Below, one piece after another: positions 51,483 to 59,512 of a stretch of DNA of 64,000 bases. Each line of letters opens with the position of its first letter. Positions within the stretch are counted from its first letter, which is position 1. The position numbers and the translations under genes were made by a program. Origin of the DNA: Amycolatopsis sp. FDAARGOS 1241 (GTDB taxonomy: Bacteria > Actinomycetota > Actinomycetes > Mycobacteriales > Pseudonocardiaceae). A model generated the notes under the pieces. That model was not told where the DNA came from. It saw only the letters and a program-made list of their open reading frames with translations, and did no database searches. The stretch is from positions 496,001 through 560,000 of the forward strand of contig NZ_CP069526.1 in assembly GCF_016889705.1 (NCBI RefSeq), in the 5' to 3' direction.

Positions 51483-52397
51483 ATGCCCGTGCCGGAACTG
51501 CCGCTGCGGCTCGCCGTGGTCGAGTCGGCTGCGGTGCTGCCCGCCGGGGCGTTCGAGTACTCGCCGAAGCTGGATGGGTGGCGGTGCGTGGTGCACGTGC
51601 CGGGTGGGGTGCTGCAGTCGCGCACCGGCAGCGACCTGACCGACCGGTTCCCGGAGATCCTCGATGCGGCGGCGGCGCTGGGCCGGGTGGTGTTCGACGG
51701 GGAACTGTGTGCCTACCGGCAGGGGCGGCTGGAGTTCGCGGCGCTCGGCTACGGCCCGGCCCGGCGCCGCGCCGAGGGCATCGCCGTGGTCTACGTGGCA
51801 TTCGACCTGCTCGGCGCCCGCGGCCGCGACCTGCGGCTGTGGCCCCTGTCGCGCCGGCGCGAGCGCCTGGCCGCGGTGGTCGGCGCGGGCAACGCTGGCG
51901 TGCAGCTGATGATCTCGACCCTCGACCTCGCCCAGGGCCGGGAGTGGATCAGCGCCGAGCAGGCGGCCGTCGGCATCGAGGGGGCGGTCGCGAAGCCGCT
52001 GGCCAGCCGGTATCCGCTGCGCGGGGGCCGCGCCGGGTGGGTGAAAGTGCGCCACTACGACGACGTCGACGCGCTCGTGCTCGGCGTGACCGGCAGCCCC
52101 ACCCGACCGACCGCGCTCGTGCTCGGCCAGACCGACCGCCGCGGGCAGATCCGGGCAGTCGGCCTGTCCGGGCCCCTGTCGCGGACTGCGCTCGGGTCGC
52201 TGTCCGGTCGGCTCCGCCTCGCCAAAGGCGGGCCTCAGCGAGCCTCCGGGGTTCTCGCCGGCCTTCCCGGGGCCGAGGACTTCACGTACTGGCCGGTCGA
52301 GCCGGGCGTGTTGGTCGAAGCACGCGCCGACCGCGCCTTTGAACTGGGCCGATACCGACATCGAGTGTCCGTCGTGCGCGCGAAGCCGGATCAGTAG
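51483..52397 (+). CDS. ATP-dependent DNA ligase (LigC/LigD-ligase type)
   Basis: A 304-residue ligase: adenylation motif EYSPKLDGWRCVV (nucleophile Lys), motif III VVFDGELCAY, IIIa VVYVAFDLLG, motif IV GIEGAVAKPL, motif V GWVKVRHYDD, then an OB domain. It seals nicks with ATP. The size fits small actinobacterial ligases (LigC-like). The protein is full length, and two fragments of a close paralogue lie at 46101-46316 and 50401-50520. Confidence 0.88.
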   Translation: MPVPELPLRLAVVESAAVLPAGAFEYSPKLDGWRCVVHVPGGVLQSRTGSDLTDRFPEILDAAAALGRVVFDGELCAYRQGRLEFAALGYGPARRRAEGIAVVYVAFDLLGARGRDLRLWPLSRRRERLAAVVGAGNAGVQLMISTLDLAQGREWISAEQAAVGIEGAVAKPLASRYPLRGGRAGWVKVRHYDDVDALVLGVTGSPTRPTALVLGQTDRRGQIRAVGLSGPLSRTALGSLSGRLRLAKGGPQRASGVLAGLPGAEDFTYWPVEPGVLVEARADRAFELGRYRHRVSVVRAKPDQ

Positions 52398-52828
52398 TCA
52401 AGAGCGGGTTGTTCGTTTGCTCGAACCAGCGCCACGGCACGGCGTGTGACCCTGGGATGCCGCTGCGGCTTGACCGGAATCAACGGCCCGGATCTGCTTG
52501 CTGTCCGGAGCGCGCCACCACCGCCGTAAGGCGTCGGTCGTTTCTCACCCTTTTTCAACACTGCCCTGACCGCCGCCGAGTGGCCCTGTGTCGCCGCTGA
52601 CCACCTGCTCGGCCACATCGAGCCTCATGCCGAAGCGCACCGATCGGTGCTCAGCCGCGGCCGGGCCCGGCGGCACGGCGCTACACACCCGGGTGGTGGC
52701 CATGGAGGATGGCGAGAATGCGGCCTTTCCAACACAAATACCTCGTCACAACGAGCCCACCCGTCGCTGAGATGGTCCTTCGGCATACCAGCGGGGGTGT
52801 GGTGCGGGCGTCGAGAGGGTGAGCGGCG
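52398..52828. other. Intergenic interval without a clear gene
   Basis: 431 bases. Short frames here have no supported starts or recognisable motifs. AT-richer DNA at 52725-52760 (CCAACACAAATACC) could hold the promoter of the DoxX-like gene. Confidence 0.3.
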
Positions 52829-53446
52829 GTGACGCACGAAGAACCGCACGCCCGCGACGGCGGGGCCGGTCGTCGGGGTTTCGCGGAAGAAACCGGAACG
52901 TACGCGGCGCCCCGGGAGTACCAGAAGCTGCACCAGCCCGCGGCTGCCTCCTCCGGCCGTCGCCGGCTGGCCTGCGTGCTGCGGATCGTGTTCGGGGTGG
53001 TGTGGGCGATCGACGCCTCCTTCAAGTGGCGGCCTGAGTTCCTGCGGGGCCAGGTGTTCGCGCACCAGTTCGGCATCCACGACCAGGTCACCACTCCCGT
53101 CATCCGCCAGTGGATCGACCTGTGGCAGTACATCGGGGCCGTGGCGCCCGCAGGGCTGGGCGTCGGGACGGCCATTGTCGAAACGCTCATCGCGGTCGGC
53201 CTCCTCACCGGCACACTGTCCAATGTGGTCTATGTCGGGAGCGCCGTGTACTCGTTCGGGATCTGGTCCGCGGCGGAAGCGTTCGGCCTCCCGTGGTTCG
53301 CGGCAGGCGCTACCGACATCGGCCCGTCCATCGGGTACATCATCGCTGCCCTCGCCCTGCTGGCCGCGCCGGGCAACGCCCTGTGGAGCGTCGATCGCGC
53401 CCTCCGGCCACGACTCGGCAAGTACGGCTGGCTGTGCGGCGATTGA
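52829..53446 (+). CDS. DoxX-like membrane protein
   Basis: 205 residues: a cytoplasmic N-terminus of about 45 residues, then four TM segments. RIVFGVVWAIDASFKWRPEF is the family's first helix with an R/D and K-W motif; QWIDLWQYIGAVAP and VETLIAVGLLTGTLSNVVYV follow. DoxX/SURF4-like proteins relate to membrane redox functions. GTG 52829 follows a GGGTGAGCGG leader. Cargo near attR. Confidence 0.7.
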   Translation: MTHEEPHARDGGAGRRGFAEETGTYAAPREYQKLHQPAAASSGRRRLACVLRIVFGVVWAIDASFKWRPEFLRGQVFAHQFGIHDQVTTPVIRQWIDLWQYIGAVAPAGLGVGTAIVETLIAVGLLTGTLSNVVYVGSAVYSFGIWSAAEAFGLPWFAAGATDIGPSIGYIIAALALLAAPGNALWSVDRALRPRLGKYGWLCGD

Positions 53447-54023
53447 GCCTCGGCCCGCGCCCAGCTGATCACCGCGCACGAGGTTTGTAGCGCCGACGTC
53501 TCCTCGGCGCTGGGCGTGGTGCCGGCCGGTGTGCGAACGCAGAGCCGCCGCAGCCAACCGTGACTCGGCGCTCGCCTGCGCGCTGGGCACCGGCTCAGAG
53601 GACGAGCCGGCGCAGGTCGGGGAGCGCTTCTACGCTGCTGTGGGAGATGGGCTCAGGCAGCCTCTAGGCGGTTACGTGGGTAGCCCCAGGTGAGTGACCC
53701 CGCCGGTTTGGTGGGTGCTGGGAGTCTCAAAGCCGGTCTCGACCGCCCCCGTTTATGGTCATACGTCACGTCGGCGTTACGTCGCTGGCCTGGGGCTATT
53801 CGATCCCCGGTCGGGGCGAAGCGAAAACCCAAGACCTGAATGGCGGAAGGTCGTCGGTCCGACCCCGGCCCTGGCCACAATGATTTACCTGCGAAAACAG
53901 GCCACCAACCCGACCGAATGGGTGTGATTACGATGCGATGCTGGCCGTGCGCGGGCAACCTACTCGCGAGTCAGGCAGCTAATAGGGTCCGTCCTGGCTG
54001 AGTCCTGAGGCCTCTGCCTGTCG
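53447..54023. other. Non-coding right end of the element
   Basis: 577 bases without a supported gene. GC content drops around 53750-53790 and 53876-53935. It may contain eroded gene pieces; none is identifiable by eye. Confidence 0.3.
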
Positions 54024-54051
54024 CGCTGCTGTACAGCAGCGAAGTACAGCA
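54024..54051 (+). repeat. 18-bp palindrome overlapping the right arm-type repeat
   Basis: CGCTGCTGTACAGCAGCG (54024-54041) is a perfect palindrome. AGCAGCGAAGTACAGCA (54035-54051) overlaps its right half and repeats the sequence at 37278-37294 (16 of 17). GTACAGCA thus occurs twice in 21 bases. A likely integrase/excisionase or regulator binding site. Confidence 0.5.
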
Positions 54052-54135
54052 ACCGCACCGACGCTCAGCGACCGCGATCGACCACCGACGACGCTCTGAC
54101 CTCGGCAAAGACCGGCAATGGCTTTCATGCTGATA

Positions 54136-54179
54136 GTTCGCATCGAGAAGGTCAGGGGTTCGATTCCCCTCAGCTCCAC
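54136..54179 (+). repeat. attR: second copy of the 44-bp tRNA-Ala core
   Basis: Identical to 37180-37223. It contains the anticodon stem/loop and T-arm half of tRNA-Ala without the 5' half. Chromosomal sequence resumes at 54180. Confidence 0.93.
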
Positions 54180-54186
54180 CCGATGG

Positions 54187-54217
54187 AAAACCCGCACTCT
54201 TCGCGAGTGCGGGTTTT
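54187..54217 (+). terminator. Original tRNA-Ala terminator, displaced by the element
   Basis: A perfect 13-bp stem AAAACCCGCACTC / GAGTGCGGGTTTT with a 5-base loop and following T-rich CTTG. It lies 8 bases past the attR core, exactly where a tRNA terminator would sit before insertion. Confidence 0.8.
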
Positions 54218-54371
54218 CTTGTTTCTTCCCGGTCTTGTTCCCGGTCTGGTCGTCCGCGGTGGGGCGAAGGTCAACTCGTGCCGGGGGGAGGACGCAGGCT
54301 GTCATGGCTGGGGGCCGAGGCTCGGCGATTCCGGTCACCCGGGCTTGGTGGCTGGGGTTTCGTGTGAGGTG

Positions 54372-54815
54372 GTGCGCACGGAACTGCTGTGGGAAGCGGG
54401 CCTGGACGCGATCGTGATCTCCGTCGGGAGCACGCTCGGCCACCTCGGGTACGCGGTGAGCCTCCAGTTTCCCGACGCGGACTGGCCGTCGGTCCCCGAC
54501 GGCGAGGTCACTCCCGAACGGCCCCTTTTGCTGGCGTTGCGCGACGACAGCCCGATTCCGCTGCGGTTCGCGGTGGTCGTAACCCCGCACGACGGCCACG
54601 AGTACAACGACGCGACGGTGCGCGCGATCGGCGTCGCCGCCGGAGCGGCCATTCGCGCGGCGGCGAACGAAGGGGTGGTGGCGCTGGGGCTGCCGCTGCT
54701 GGGCACCGGCAACCAGGGGGTTCCCGTGATCCGCCGGTTCTCTTGCGTGCTGCCTTCGGCGGTGTGCAGCAAGGCCGTCGTGGCAGTGAGCTTCTTCGTG
54801 CCGGCGGCGAGGTAG
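54372..54815 (+). CDS. Macro-domain-like protein or fragment
   Basis: From GTG 54372 (or 54369) the frame reads ELLWEAGLDAIVISVGSTLG, YAVSLQFPDADWPSVPDGEV and ALGLPLLGTGNQGVP. The phosphate-loop-like LLGTGxxGxP recalls macro (ADP-ribose-binding) domains, but the sequence after GVP overlaps the lysR remnant on the other strand and does not look native. Probably a truncated gene next to the insertion site. Confidence 0.4.
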   Translation: MRTELLWEAGLDAIVISVGSTLGHLGYAVSLQFPDADWPSVPDGEVTPERPLLLALRDDSPIPLRFAVVVTPHDGHEYNDATVRAIGVAAGAAIRAAANEGVVALGLPLLGTGNQGVPVIRRFSCVLPSAVCSKAVVAVSFFVPAAR

Positions 54816-55560
54816 GGCCGGAATCGCTGCGAGACAACGTGGTTGTTGGTGGACACGGACACCGGGCGGGCCCGCAGCTTCGTCGGTGCGCAGGCGCATG
54901 ATTGCCAGGTCCGGGCGGACGGCGCCGCGCAGGAGGCCGGGGACGAGGGTGGTGCCGAGACGACCCGCGACGAGGCCGAGTTTGGTGGTCCACTCCTGCA
55001 CGACGTAGCGCACGTCGCCTTCCACCGAGACTTCGGCGGCGTTGAACTGTCGTTCTCGGACGGTCTCTCCGCCCACCTCCGCGCAGGCGACCTCGACGTC
55101 GCCCTCCTCACCGGCTCGTTCCCCGAGGCGACGCGCCTGCTCGACGACCCCATGTTCGTCGCCCTGCCCCGCGACCACCGCTTGGCGGCCCGCCGCGTCG
55201 TCCGTCGCACCAAACTAGCTCTCGTCGGGCACGAGGACGGCGCCGCGGTGGGGAAGGCGCCGGTGCGCAGGTGGCCGCCGTCCAGATCGCGCAGGGCGGT
55301 GATCTGGCGGCGGGCGATGTCGAGGCAGTCGAGGACGGTCTCGGCGTGGCCGAGCAAGGCGAGACCTTCTTCGGTGAGCCGCGCGTGGGCTTTGCGGTCG
55401 GAGAGGGTGGCGCCGAGTTCGTCTTCGAGCATGGCGACCTGGCGTGAGACGGCGGACTGCGTGTAGCGCTAGAACTTCGCGGCGGCGGTGAACGAGCCGA
55501 GTGTGGTCACTTCGCGGAAGACCGGGCCGTGGCCATCGCCATGATCGTAGCTCATCGACG
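54735..55560 (-). pseudogene. LysR-family regulator broken by inversion and nonsense codon
   Basis: The minus strand from about 55530 gives VFREVTTLGSFTAAAKF, then TAG, then RYTQSAVSRQVAMLEDELGA (HTH), up to HLRTGAFPTAA. Bases of about 55025-55215 encode the middle on the plus strand (VELSFSDGLSAHLRAGDLDV, DDPMFVALPRDHRLAARRVV). The minus strand resumes YVVQEWTTKLGLVAGRLGTT and LVPGLLRGAVRPDLAIMRLR to about 54735, with one further shift. A 190-bp internal inversion therefore split the gene. It is non-functional. Confidence 0.75.
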
Positions 55561-55562
55561 GT

Positions 55563-56004
55563 ATGCGGATCATTCGCTTGTCGCATGCCTGGCGGGTGCT
55601 TGCCGTCGATCTTGTGGCGGTTACCTTCCACGACCCGGAGACCGCGCCGCCTCCCGCCGAGGCCTTCTCGAACGTCGCGGAGATCCCGCTGGCGGCCAGA
55701 AGCTCTCGTGCTCACCGGCCAGGTCGCTCTGGACCACGACGGCAAGATCGTCAACAACAACATGGGCGCACGGACCAGACAGCTCTTCGAGATCATCTTC
55801 GCGCTCCTCGCCGACCGCTGCGCGACCTTCGCCGACTTCGTCAACATCCACACCTACCTCTCCGACCTCTCGCGCCTGCCCGAACACGCCGCCGTGCGCC
55901 TGAGCTACTTCGGCGAATCCCGCCCGACCAGCATGATGGTCGAGGTCTCACGCCTGTTCAAACCCGGTGCCCTGCTGGAAATCGGCATTGCGGCGGTCAT
56001 CTGA
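55563..56004 (+). pseudogene. RidA (YjgF/UK114) family protein, frameshifted
   Basis: The first frame reads DPETAPPPAEAFSNVAEIPL; from about 55690 the next frame gives EALVLTGQVALDHDGKIVNN, ADFVNIHTYLSDLSRLPEHA, AVRLSYFGESRPTSMMVEVS and RLFKPGALLEIGIAAVI-stop. RidA proteins hydrolyse reactive enamine/imine intermediates; the conserved Arg in ESRPTS is present. One extra (or two missing) bases break the frame. It is divergent from the broken lysR, probably its former target. Confidence 0.72.
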
Positions 56005-56065
56005 ACGTGAGCGGGTTCGTGTTCGCAGGCGGCGCGGACCGGGAACCGGCTTAGAATCGCGCTTC

Positions 56066-57031
56066 GTGGAGCTGGAGTTCGTACGGACGTTCGTCGCCGT
56101 GGTGGACGAGGGGCGGTTCCAGGAGGCGGCGGCCGAGCTGGGGGTGTCGCAGCAGGCGGTGTCGAAGCGGGTCGTGGCGTTGGAGCGGGAGCTCGGGGTG
56201 CGGCTGTTCACGCGGACGGCGCGCGGCGCGGCCCTGACCGACGACGGGGTGGCGTTCCTGCCGCACGCGCGGGAGCTGCTGGCCGCCGGGGAGCGCGCGG
56301 TGGCGGCGGTGCGGCCGGGCCGGCGGCCGTTGCGCGTGGACGTGCTGAACCGGCGCATCAAGGTCGCCGAGCTGGTGCGGCAGTTCCACCTCGCCTGCCC
56401 CGACGTGCAGCTCGACATCATGACGCTGGGCCCGGACACCGCGGCCACCGTGGCGGCGATCGCGGAGGGTGGCGTCGACGCGACGTTCCGGGCGGTGCCC
56501 GCGGGTGAGCTGCCCGGCGGTGTCGTGAGCACGTGGGTGTACGACGAGCCGCACGAGCTGCTCGTCGGGCCGCGCCACGCCCTCGCGGACCACACCGACG
56601 TGTCGCTGCACGAGCTGGCCGAACACCGCGTCTGGATGCCGGACATGTCACCCGCCACCGAGTGGGGCGGGTACTACCGCGAGCTGGCCGCCGAGTTCGG
56701 GCTCACGATCGACGTCGACGGGCCGAACTTCGGCAACGAGGCCATGCTCGACGAGATCGCCGCGTCGGCCGAGCTCGCCACGTTCGTCGGCGAGGGCTCG
56801 CGTTACTTCTGGCCCGAGCACTACGACCTGCGCCGCATCCCCGTCGTCGATCCGGCGCCGCTGTACCCGCACTTCCTGGTGTGGCGCCGGAAGCACCCGC
56901 ACCCAGCGCTCGCGCTGCTGCGTGAGCACCTCGTGCCGGACCGGGATTCGCGCCGGACGCGGGGCGTGTGGCTGCCCGGCTGGGGTCAGACCGGGATCCG
57001 CGCCGACTCGCCGGGCGTGTCGGCGCCGTAG
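56066..57031 (+). CDS. LysR-family transcriptional regulator
   Basis: A 321-residue LysR: HTH FQEAAAELGVSQQAVSKRVV then ALERELGVRLFTRTARGAAL, and a periplasmic-binding-protein-like sensor domain (RPLRVDVLNRRIKVAELVRQ to VPDRDS). GTG 56066 has no strong SD and may be leaderless (TTAGAAT upstream). Its 3' end overlaps the convergent VOC gene by 46 bases. Its effector is unknown. Confidence 0.86.
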   Translation: MELEFVRTFVAVVDEGRFQEAAAELGVSQQAVSKRVVALERELGVRLFTRTARGAALTDDGVAFLPHARELLAAGERAVAAVRPGRRPLRVDVLNRRIKVAELVRQFHLACPDVQLDIMTLGPDTAATVAAIAEGGVDATFRAVPAGELPGGVVSTWVYDEPHELLVGPRHALADHTDVSLHELAEHRVWMPDMSPATEWGGYYRELAAEFGLTIDVDGPNFGNEAMLDEIAASAELATFVGEGSRYFWPEHYDLRRIPVVDPAPLYPHFLVWRRKHPHPALALLREHLVPDRDSRRTRGVWLPGWGQTGIRADSPGVSAP

Positions 57032-57480
57032 CGGGCGAGGTCGGCGTCGAGGTCGAGCGGACCGTTGTGGGCGCGGTCCGCGTCGGTGATCAGCGACTGC
57101 GGGACGAGCCAGCAGATCTCCGACTCGATGCCGTCCGGGTCCTTCGCGTACAGCGCTTTGGTCGTGCCGTGATCGGTGGCGCCGACGAGCGCGCCGGCCG
57201 CGGTCAGCGCCTCGCGGCACGTGCGCAGGTCCGCGAGCGTCGGGACCTCCCACGCCAGGTGGTACAGGCCGACGGCGCCGTGGCCCGCGGGGCTGTCGGC
57301 CGCGTCGCCGATCGCGAACAGGCCCAGGTCGTGGTCGTTGCGGGATTCCGGCGCCTGCAGGAAGACCGCGCGCTCCGACGTGTGCACCGCGCGGAACCCC
57401 AGCACGTCGACGTAGAACGCGCTGCTGCGCGCGGCGTCGCGCACCCACAGTACGGCGTGGTTCAGACCGCGGATCGGCAT
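56986..57480 (-). CDS. VOC-family protein (glyoxalase/extradiol dioxygenase-like)
   Basis: 164 residues with paired beta-alpha-beta-beta-beta modules: GLNHAVLWVRDAARSSAFYV, DVLGFRAVHTSERAVFLQAP, LYHLAWEVPTLADL and YAKDPDGIESEICWLVP. Metal-ligand His (NHAVLW, YHLAWE) and Glu (IESEI) are in the usual places. The substrate is unknown. It is 18 bases downstream of the LysR gene at 57499, so both are probably one transcript. Confidence 0.82.
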   Translation of the reverse strand: MPIRGLNHAVLWVRDAARSSAFYVDVLGFRAVHTSERAVFLQAPESRNDHDLGLFAIGDAADSPAGHGAVGLYHLAWEVPTLADLRTCREALTAAGALVGATDHGTTKALYAKDPDGIESEICWLVPQSLITDADRAHNGPLDLDADLARYGADTPGESARIPV

Positions 57481-57498
57481 CGGCGTTCCTTCCGGAGT

Positions 57499-58461
57499 TC
57501 AGGGCAGTGCGAACGCGGAACCGCCGTCGTGCCACCACTTCCGGTAGAACCGCGAACCCTCGACCAGCGCGAGGTAGCCGCTCTCGATCTTGGCACACAC
57601 GTCGTCCACGAGCGAAGCGAGCGGGGAATCCGTGCGCCACGCGAGAACCAGCTCGCGGTGCAGCGGGGTGCCGGCGAGCGAGAGCGTCGCGATGCCGGTG
57701 CGGTCGGTGCCGATGGGGTAGAGCAGGCAGATCGCGCGGCCTTCGGCGGTGAGCGCGAACGCGACGTGCGCTTCGTTCGTCAGGTGCGTGATGTGCTGGT
57801 CGAAGCCCGCGACCGCGCACGTGCGGGCGAAGAACTCGTTCATCCCGCTGTCGTCGGGGTCGGGCATCACCCACTTCTCGTCCGCGAGCTCGGCCAGGTC
57901 GACCTCGTCGCGTTCGGCCAGCGCGTGGTGCTCGGAAACGCCGATGAACAACGGTTCCCTCAGCAGCAGCCGGTGTTCGACGCCGTCCTGCGGCAGCAGT
58001 GGGAACCCGGGGAAGCAGCGCATCACGGCGACGTCGAGCTCGCCCGAGCGCAGCAACGCCCTCAGCGCACCGGTTTCCCGGATCGTGCGGCTCGTGACTT
58101 CGCGCCGCGGCAGCATCGCCGTGAGGGTGTTGACGAGCAGGCTGAACTGCTGCGCCGGAATTCCGCCGACGCGCACGGGTGCGCCGGCTTCGTGCTGAGC
58201 GTTGAGCCGCGCGGTGCGTTGCAGCGCGTCGAAGCCGTGGAGCAGTTTCTGGGCGTCGCGCACCAATTCCGTGCCGGTGTGCGTCGGCAGCACGCCTTCG
58301 ACCGAACGGACGAACAGCGGTCCGCCGAGGAACTGCTCGATCCGCTTGAGCTGCGTGGTCACCGCCGGCTGCGTGAGGTGCAGCCGCGCAGCGGCTCTGC
58401 GCAGGCTCCCGGCCTCGGCGATCGCGACCACGAGCTCGAGGTGCCGGATTTCCAGGCGCAT
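57499..58461 (-). CDS. LysR-family transcriptional regulator
   Basis: A 320-residue LysR: MRLEIRHLELVVAIAEAGSL, HTH RRAAARLHLTQPAVTTQLKR then IEQFLGGPLFVRSVEGVLPT, and a sensor domain with LRSGELDVAVMRCFPGFPLL. ATG 58461 gives the standard start. It is divergent from the JAMM-SnoaL-VOC operon across a 77-86-base gap with AT-rich AATATTATCGCTGGATGCAA, probably the shared operator (ATA-n7-TAT-like symmetry nearby). Confidence 0.87.
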   Translation of the reverse strand: MRLEIRHLELVVAIAEAGSLRRAAARLHLTQPAVTTQLKRIEQFLGGPLFVRSVEGVLPTHTGTELVRDAQKLLHGFDALQRTARLNAQHEAGAPVRVGGIPAQQFSLLVNTLTAMLPRREVTSRTIRETGALRALLRSGELDVAVMRCFPGFPLLPQDGVEHRLLLREPLFIGVSEHHALAERDEVDLAELADEKWVMPDPDDSGMNEFFARTCAVAGFDQHITHLTNEAHVAFALTAEGRAICLLYPIGTDRTGIATLSLAGTPLHRELVLAWRTDSPLASLVDDVCAKIESGYLALVEGSRFYRKWWHDGGSAFALP

Positions 58462-58547
58462 GCCCGAAATATTATCGCTGGATGCAATAGGGCCGATCCC
58501 GTGATGATCATGGCCTGGCCGCATCCGCGCTGGTTACGGTGCCTCGC

Positions 58548-59144
58548 GTGAGATCCTTGGTCCCCGTTCCGCTCATCGGGAAGACGGCCCTTTCCGCGCT
58601 GTTCTCCGACGAAGTGCTGCAACGTTTCCTCGACGCGGCCGCCGTTGAATACGCTTTCATCAAGCCCGACGAACCGAGACCCTGTTTCGCCGTGCTGCTC
58701 GGCACGTTCGCCGAAGACGCGCTGCTCGTTTCGGACCTTGCGTTCGGCCGCAACGCGCGGACCACGGACCCGAGCGCGCGCGAGGAGTTCGCGACGACGA
58801 TCGTGCCGCGCTTCGGCTCCGCGTATGAGAACTCGGTGCGCGCCTGGTGGCTCGACCCGGCGGATCTGCTGCGCATCACCCGGGACGCCGGCGCTCGCGG
58901 CCTCGACGTGCTCGGCTCCGTCCACCTGCACCCCGACTGGCACCGGCTCGGGCCGGAGTGCGAACGCGGTCGTCCGCTCAGCGATCGGCCGACGCCGATG
59001 GACGCATACGTGTTCCGCAGCAGCGGCTGGCCGCTCAATGTCGTCTGCTACCTCGAACGCCGGCACGGCGGCTTCTACTACTCGCTGGCCGCCTGGGACG
59101 GCGAGTGCGAGCCCCTGCCACTGAGGGTGCTGGTGCGGACATGA
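58548..59144 (+). CDS. JAMM/JAB-domain-like protein
   Basis: About 198 residues from GTG 58548 (GTG 58539 is also possible). FAVLLGTFAEDALLVSDLAF, then GSVHLHPDWHRLGPECE and RPTPMDAYVFRSSGWPLNVV: an H-x-H-P motif followed by a distant P-x-x-D, as in JAMM metalloproteases. The usual S-x7-S between is altered. Prokaryotic JAMM proteins trim sulfur-carrier or ubiquitin-like proteins; none is nearby. It is the first gene of an ATGA-coupled operon. Confidence 0.6.
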   Translation: MRSLVPVPLIGKTALSALFSDEVLQRFLDAAAVEYAFIKPDEPRPCFAVLLGTFAEDALLVSDLAFGRNARTTDPSAREEFATTIVPRFGSAYENSVRAWWLDPADLLRITRDAGARGLDVLGSVHLHPDWHRLGPECERGRPLSDRPTPMDAYVFRSSGWPLNVVCYLERRHGGFYYSLAAWDGECEPLPLRVLVRT

Positions 59145-59512
59145 CCGGCGACTCGATCCGCGCGTTATGGCGCACCATGGCCGACGGCTGGGCCAGCGGT
59201 GACGCGGCGCAGTTCGCGTCCGTCTTCGCCGAGGACGTCGACTTCGTGAACGTCCGCGGTGAGGCGCTCGTCGGCCGCCGCGCCGTCGAAACGGGGCACG
59301 CGCAGCTGTTCGCGACGGCGTACCGCGACACGACGCTTTCCACGGAAGTCACGTTGATCCGCCGCCTGACAGCGGAATTGTCGCTCGTGCACGCGACGTC
59401 GGAGATCGCACCCGCCGGCGTGAAGACGCACGCGCAGGCCGTCGTCCGCCACGCCGGCGAACTCACGATCGCCGCGTTCCACAACATGATCCCGAAAGGA
59501 CCGACCGCATGA
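59141..59512 (+). CDS. SnoaL / SgcJ-type NTF2-fold protein
   Basis: 123 residues: IRALWRTMADGWASGDAAQF, ASVFAEDVDFVNVRGEALVG, RRAVETGHAQLFATAYRDTT, and HAQAVVRHAGELTIAAFHNM. This is the SgcJ/EcaC family of NTF2-like small enzymes or binders, frequent in natural-product loci. It is coupled at both ends by ATGA overlaps. Confidence 0.82.
   Translation: MTGDSIRALWRTMADGWASGDAAQFASVFAEDVDFVNVRGEALVGRRAVETGHAQLFATAYRDTTLSTEVTLIRRLTAELSLVHATSEIAPAGVKTHAQAVVRHAGELTIAAFHNMIPKGPTA

Larger units (their letters stand above)
37180..54179. mobile_element. AICE-like integrative element (Prim-Pol type) in tRNA-Ala
   Basis: About 17.0 kb between the 44-bp att copies. Left to centre: integrase, excisionase, iteron-like array, DUF3631 ATPase, RRQRL zinc protein, primase-polymerase, SSB, several small genes and a TraB/FtsK remnant, all on the minus strand. 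This fits actinomycete integrative and conjugative elements that replicate via a primase-polymerase and transfer as dsDNA with one FtsK-like protein. Right part: cargo and duplicated ligase pieces. The TraB N-terminal half with the expected Walker A region is missing, so autonomous transfer is unlikely. Confidence 0.85.

Noticed and set aside
54100..54180. A second tRNA-Ala gene at attR
   Set aside because: Only the 3' half is present; the acceptor 5' strand and D-arm are missing.
53979..55178. A 399-codon minus-strand protein spanning attR and the lysR remnant
   Set aside because: It reads through the att core and terminator and mixes unrelated pieces; no coherent domain.
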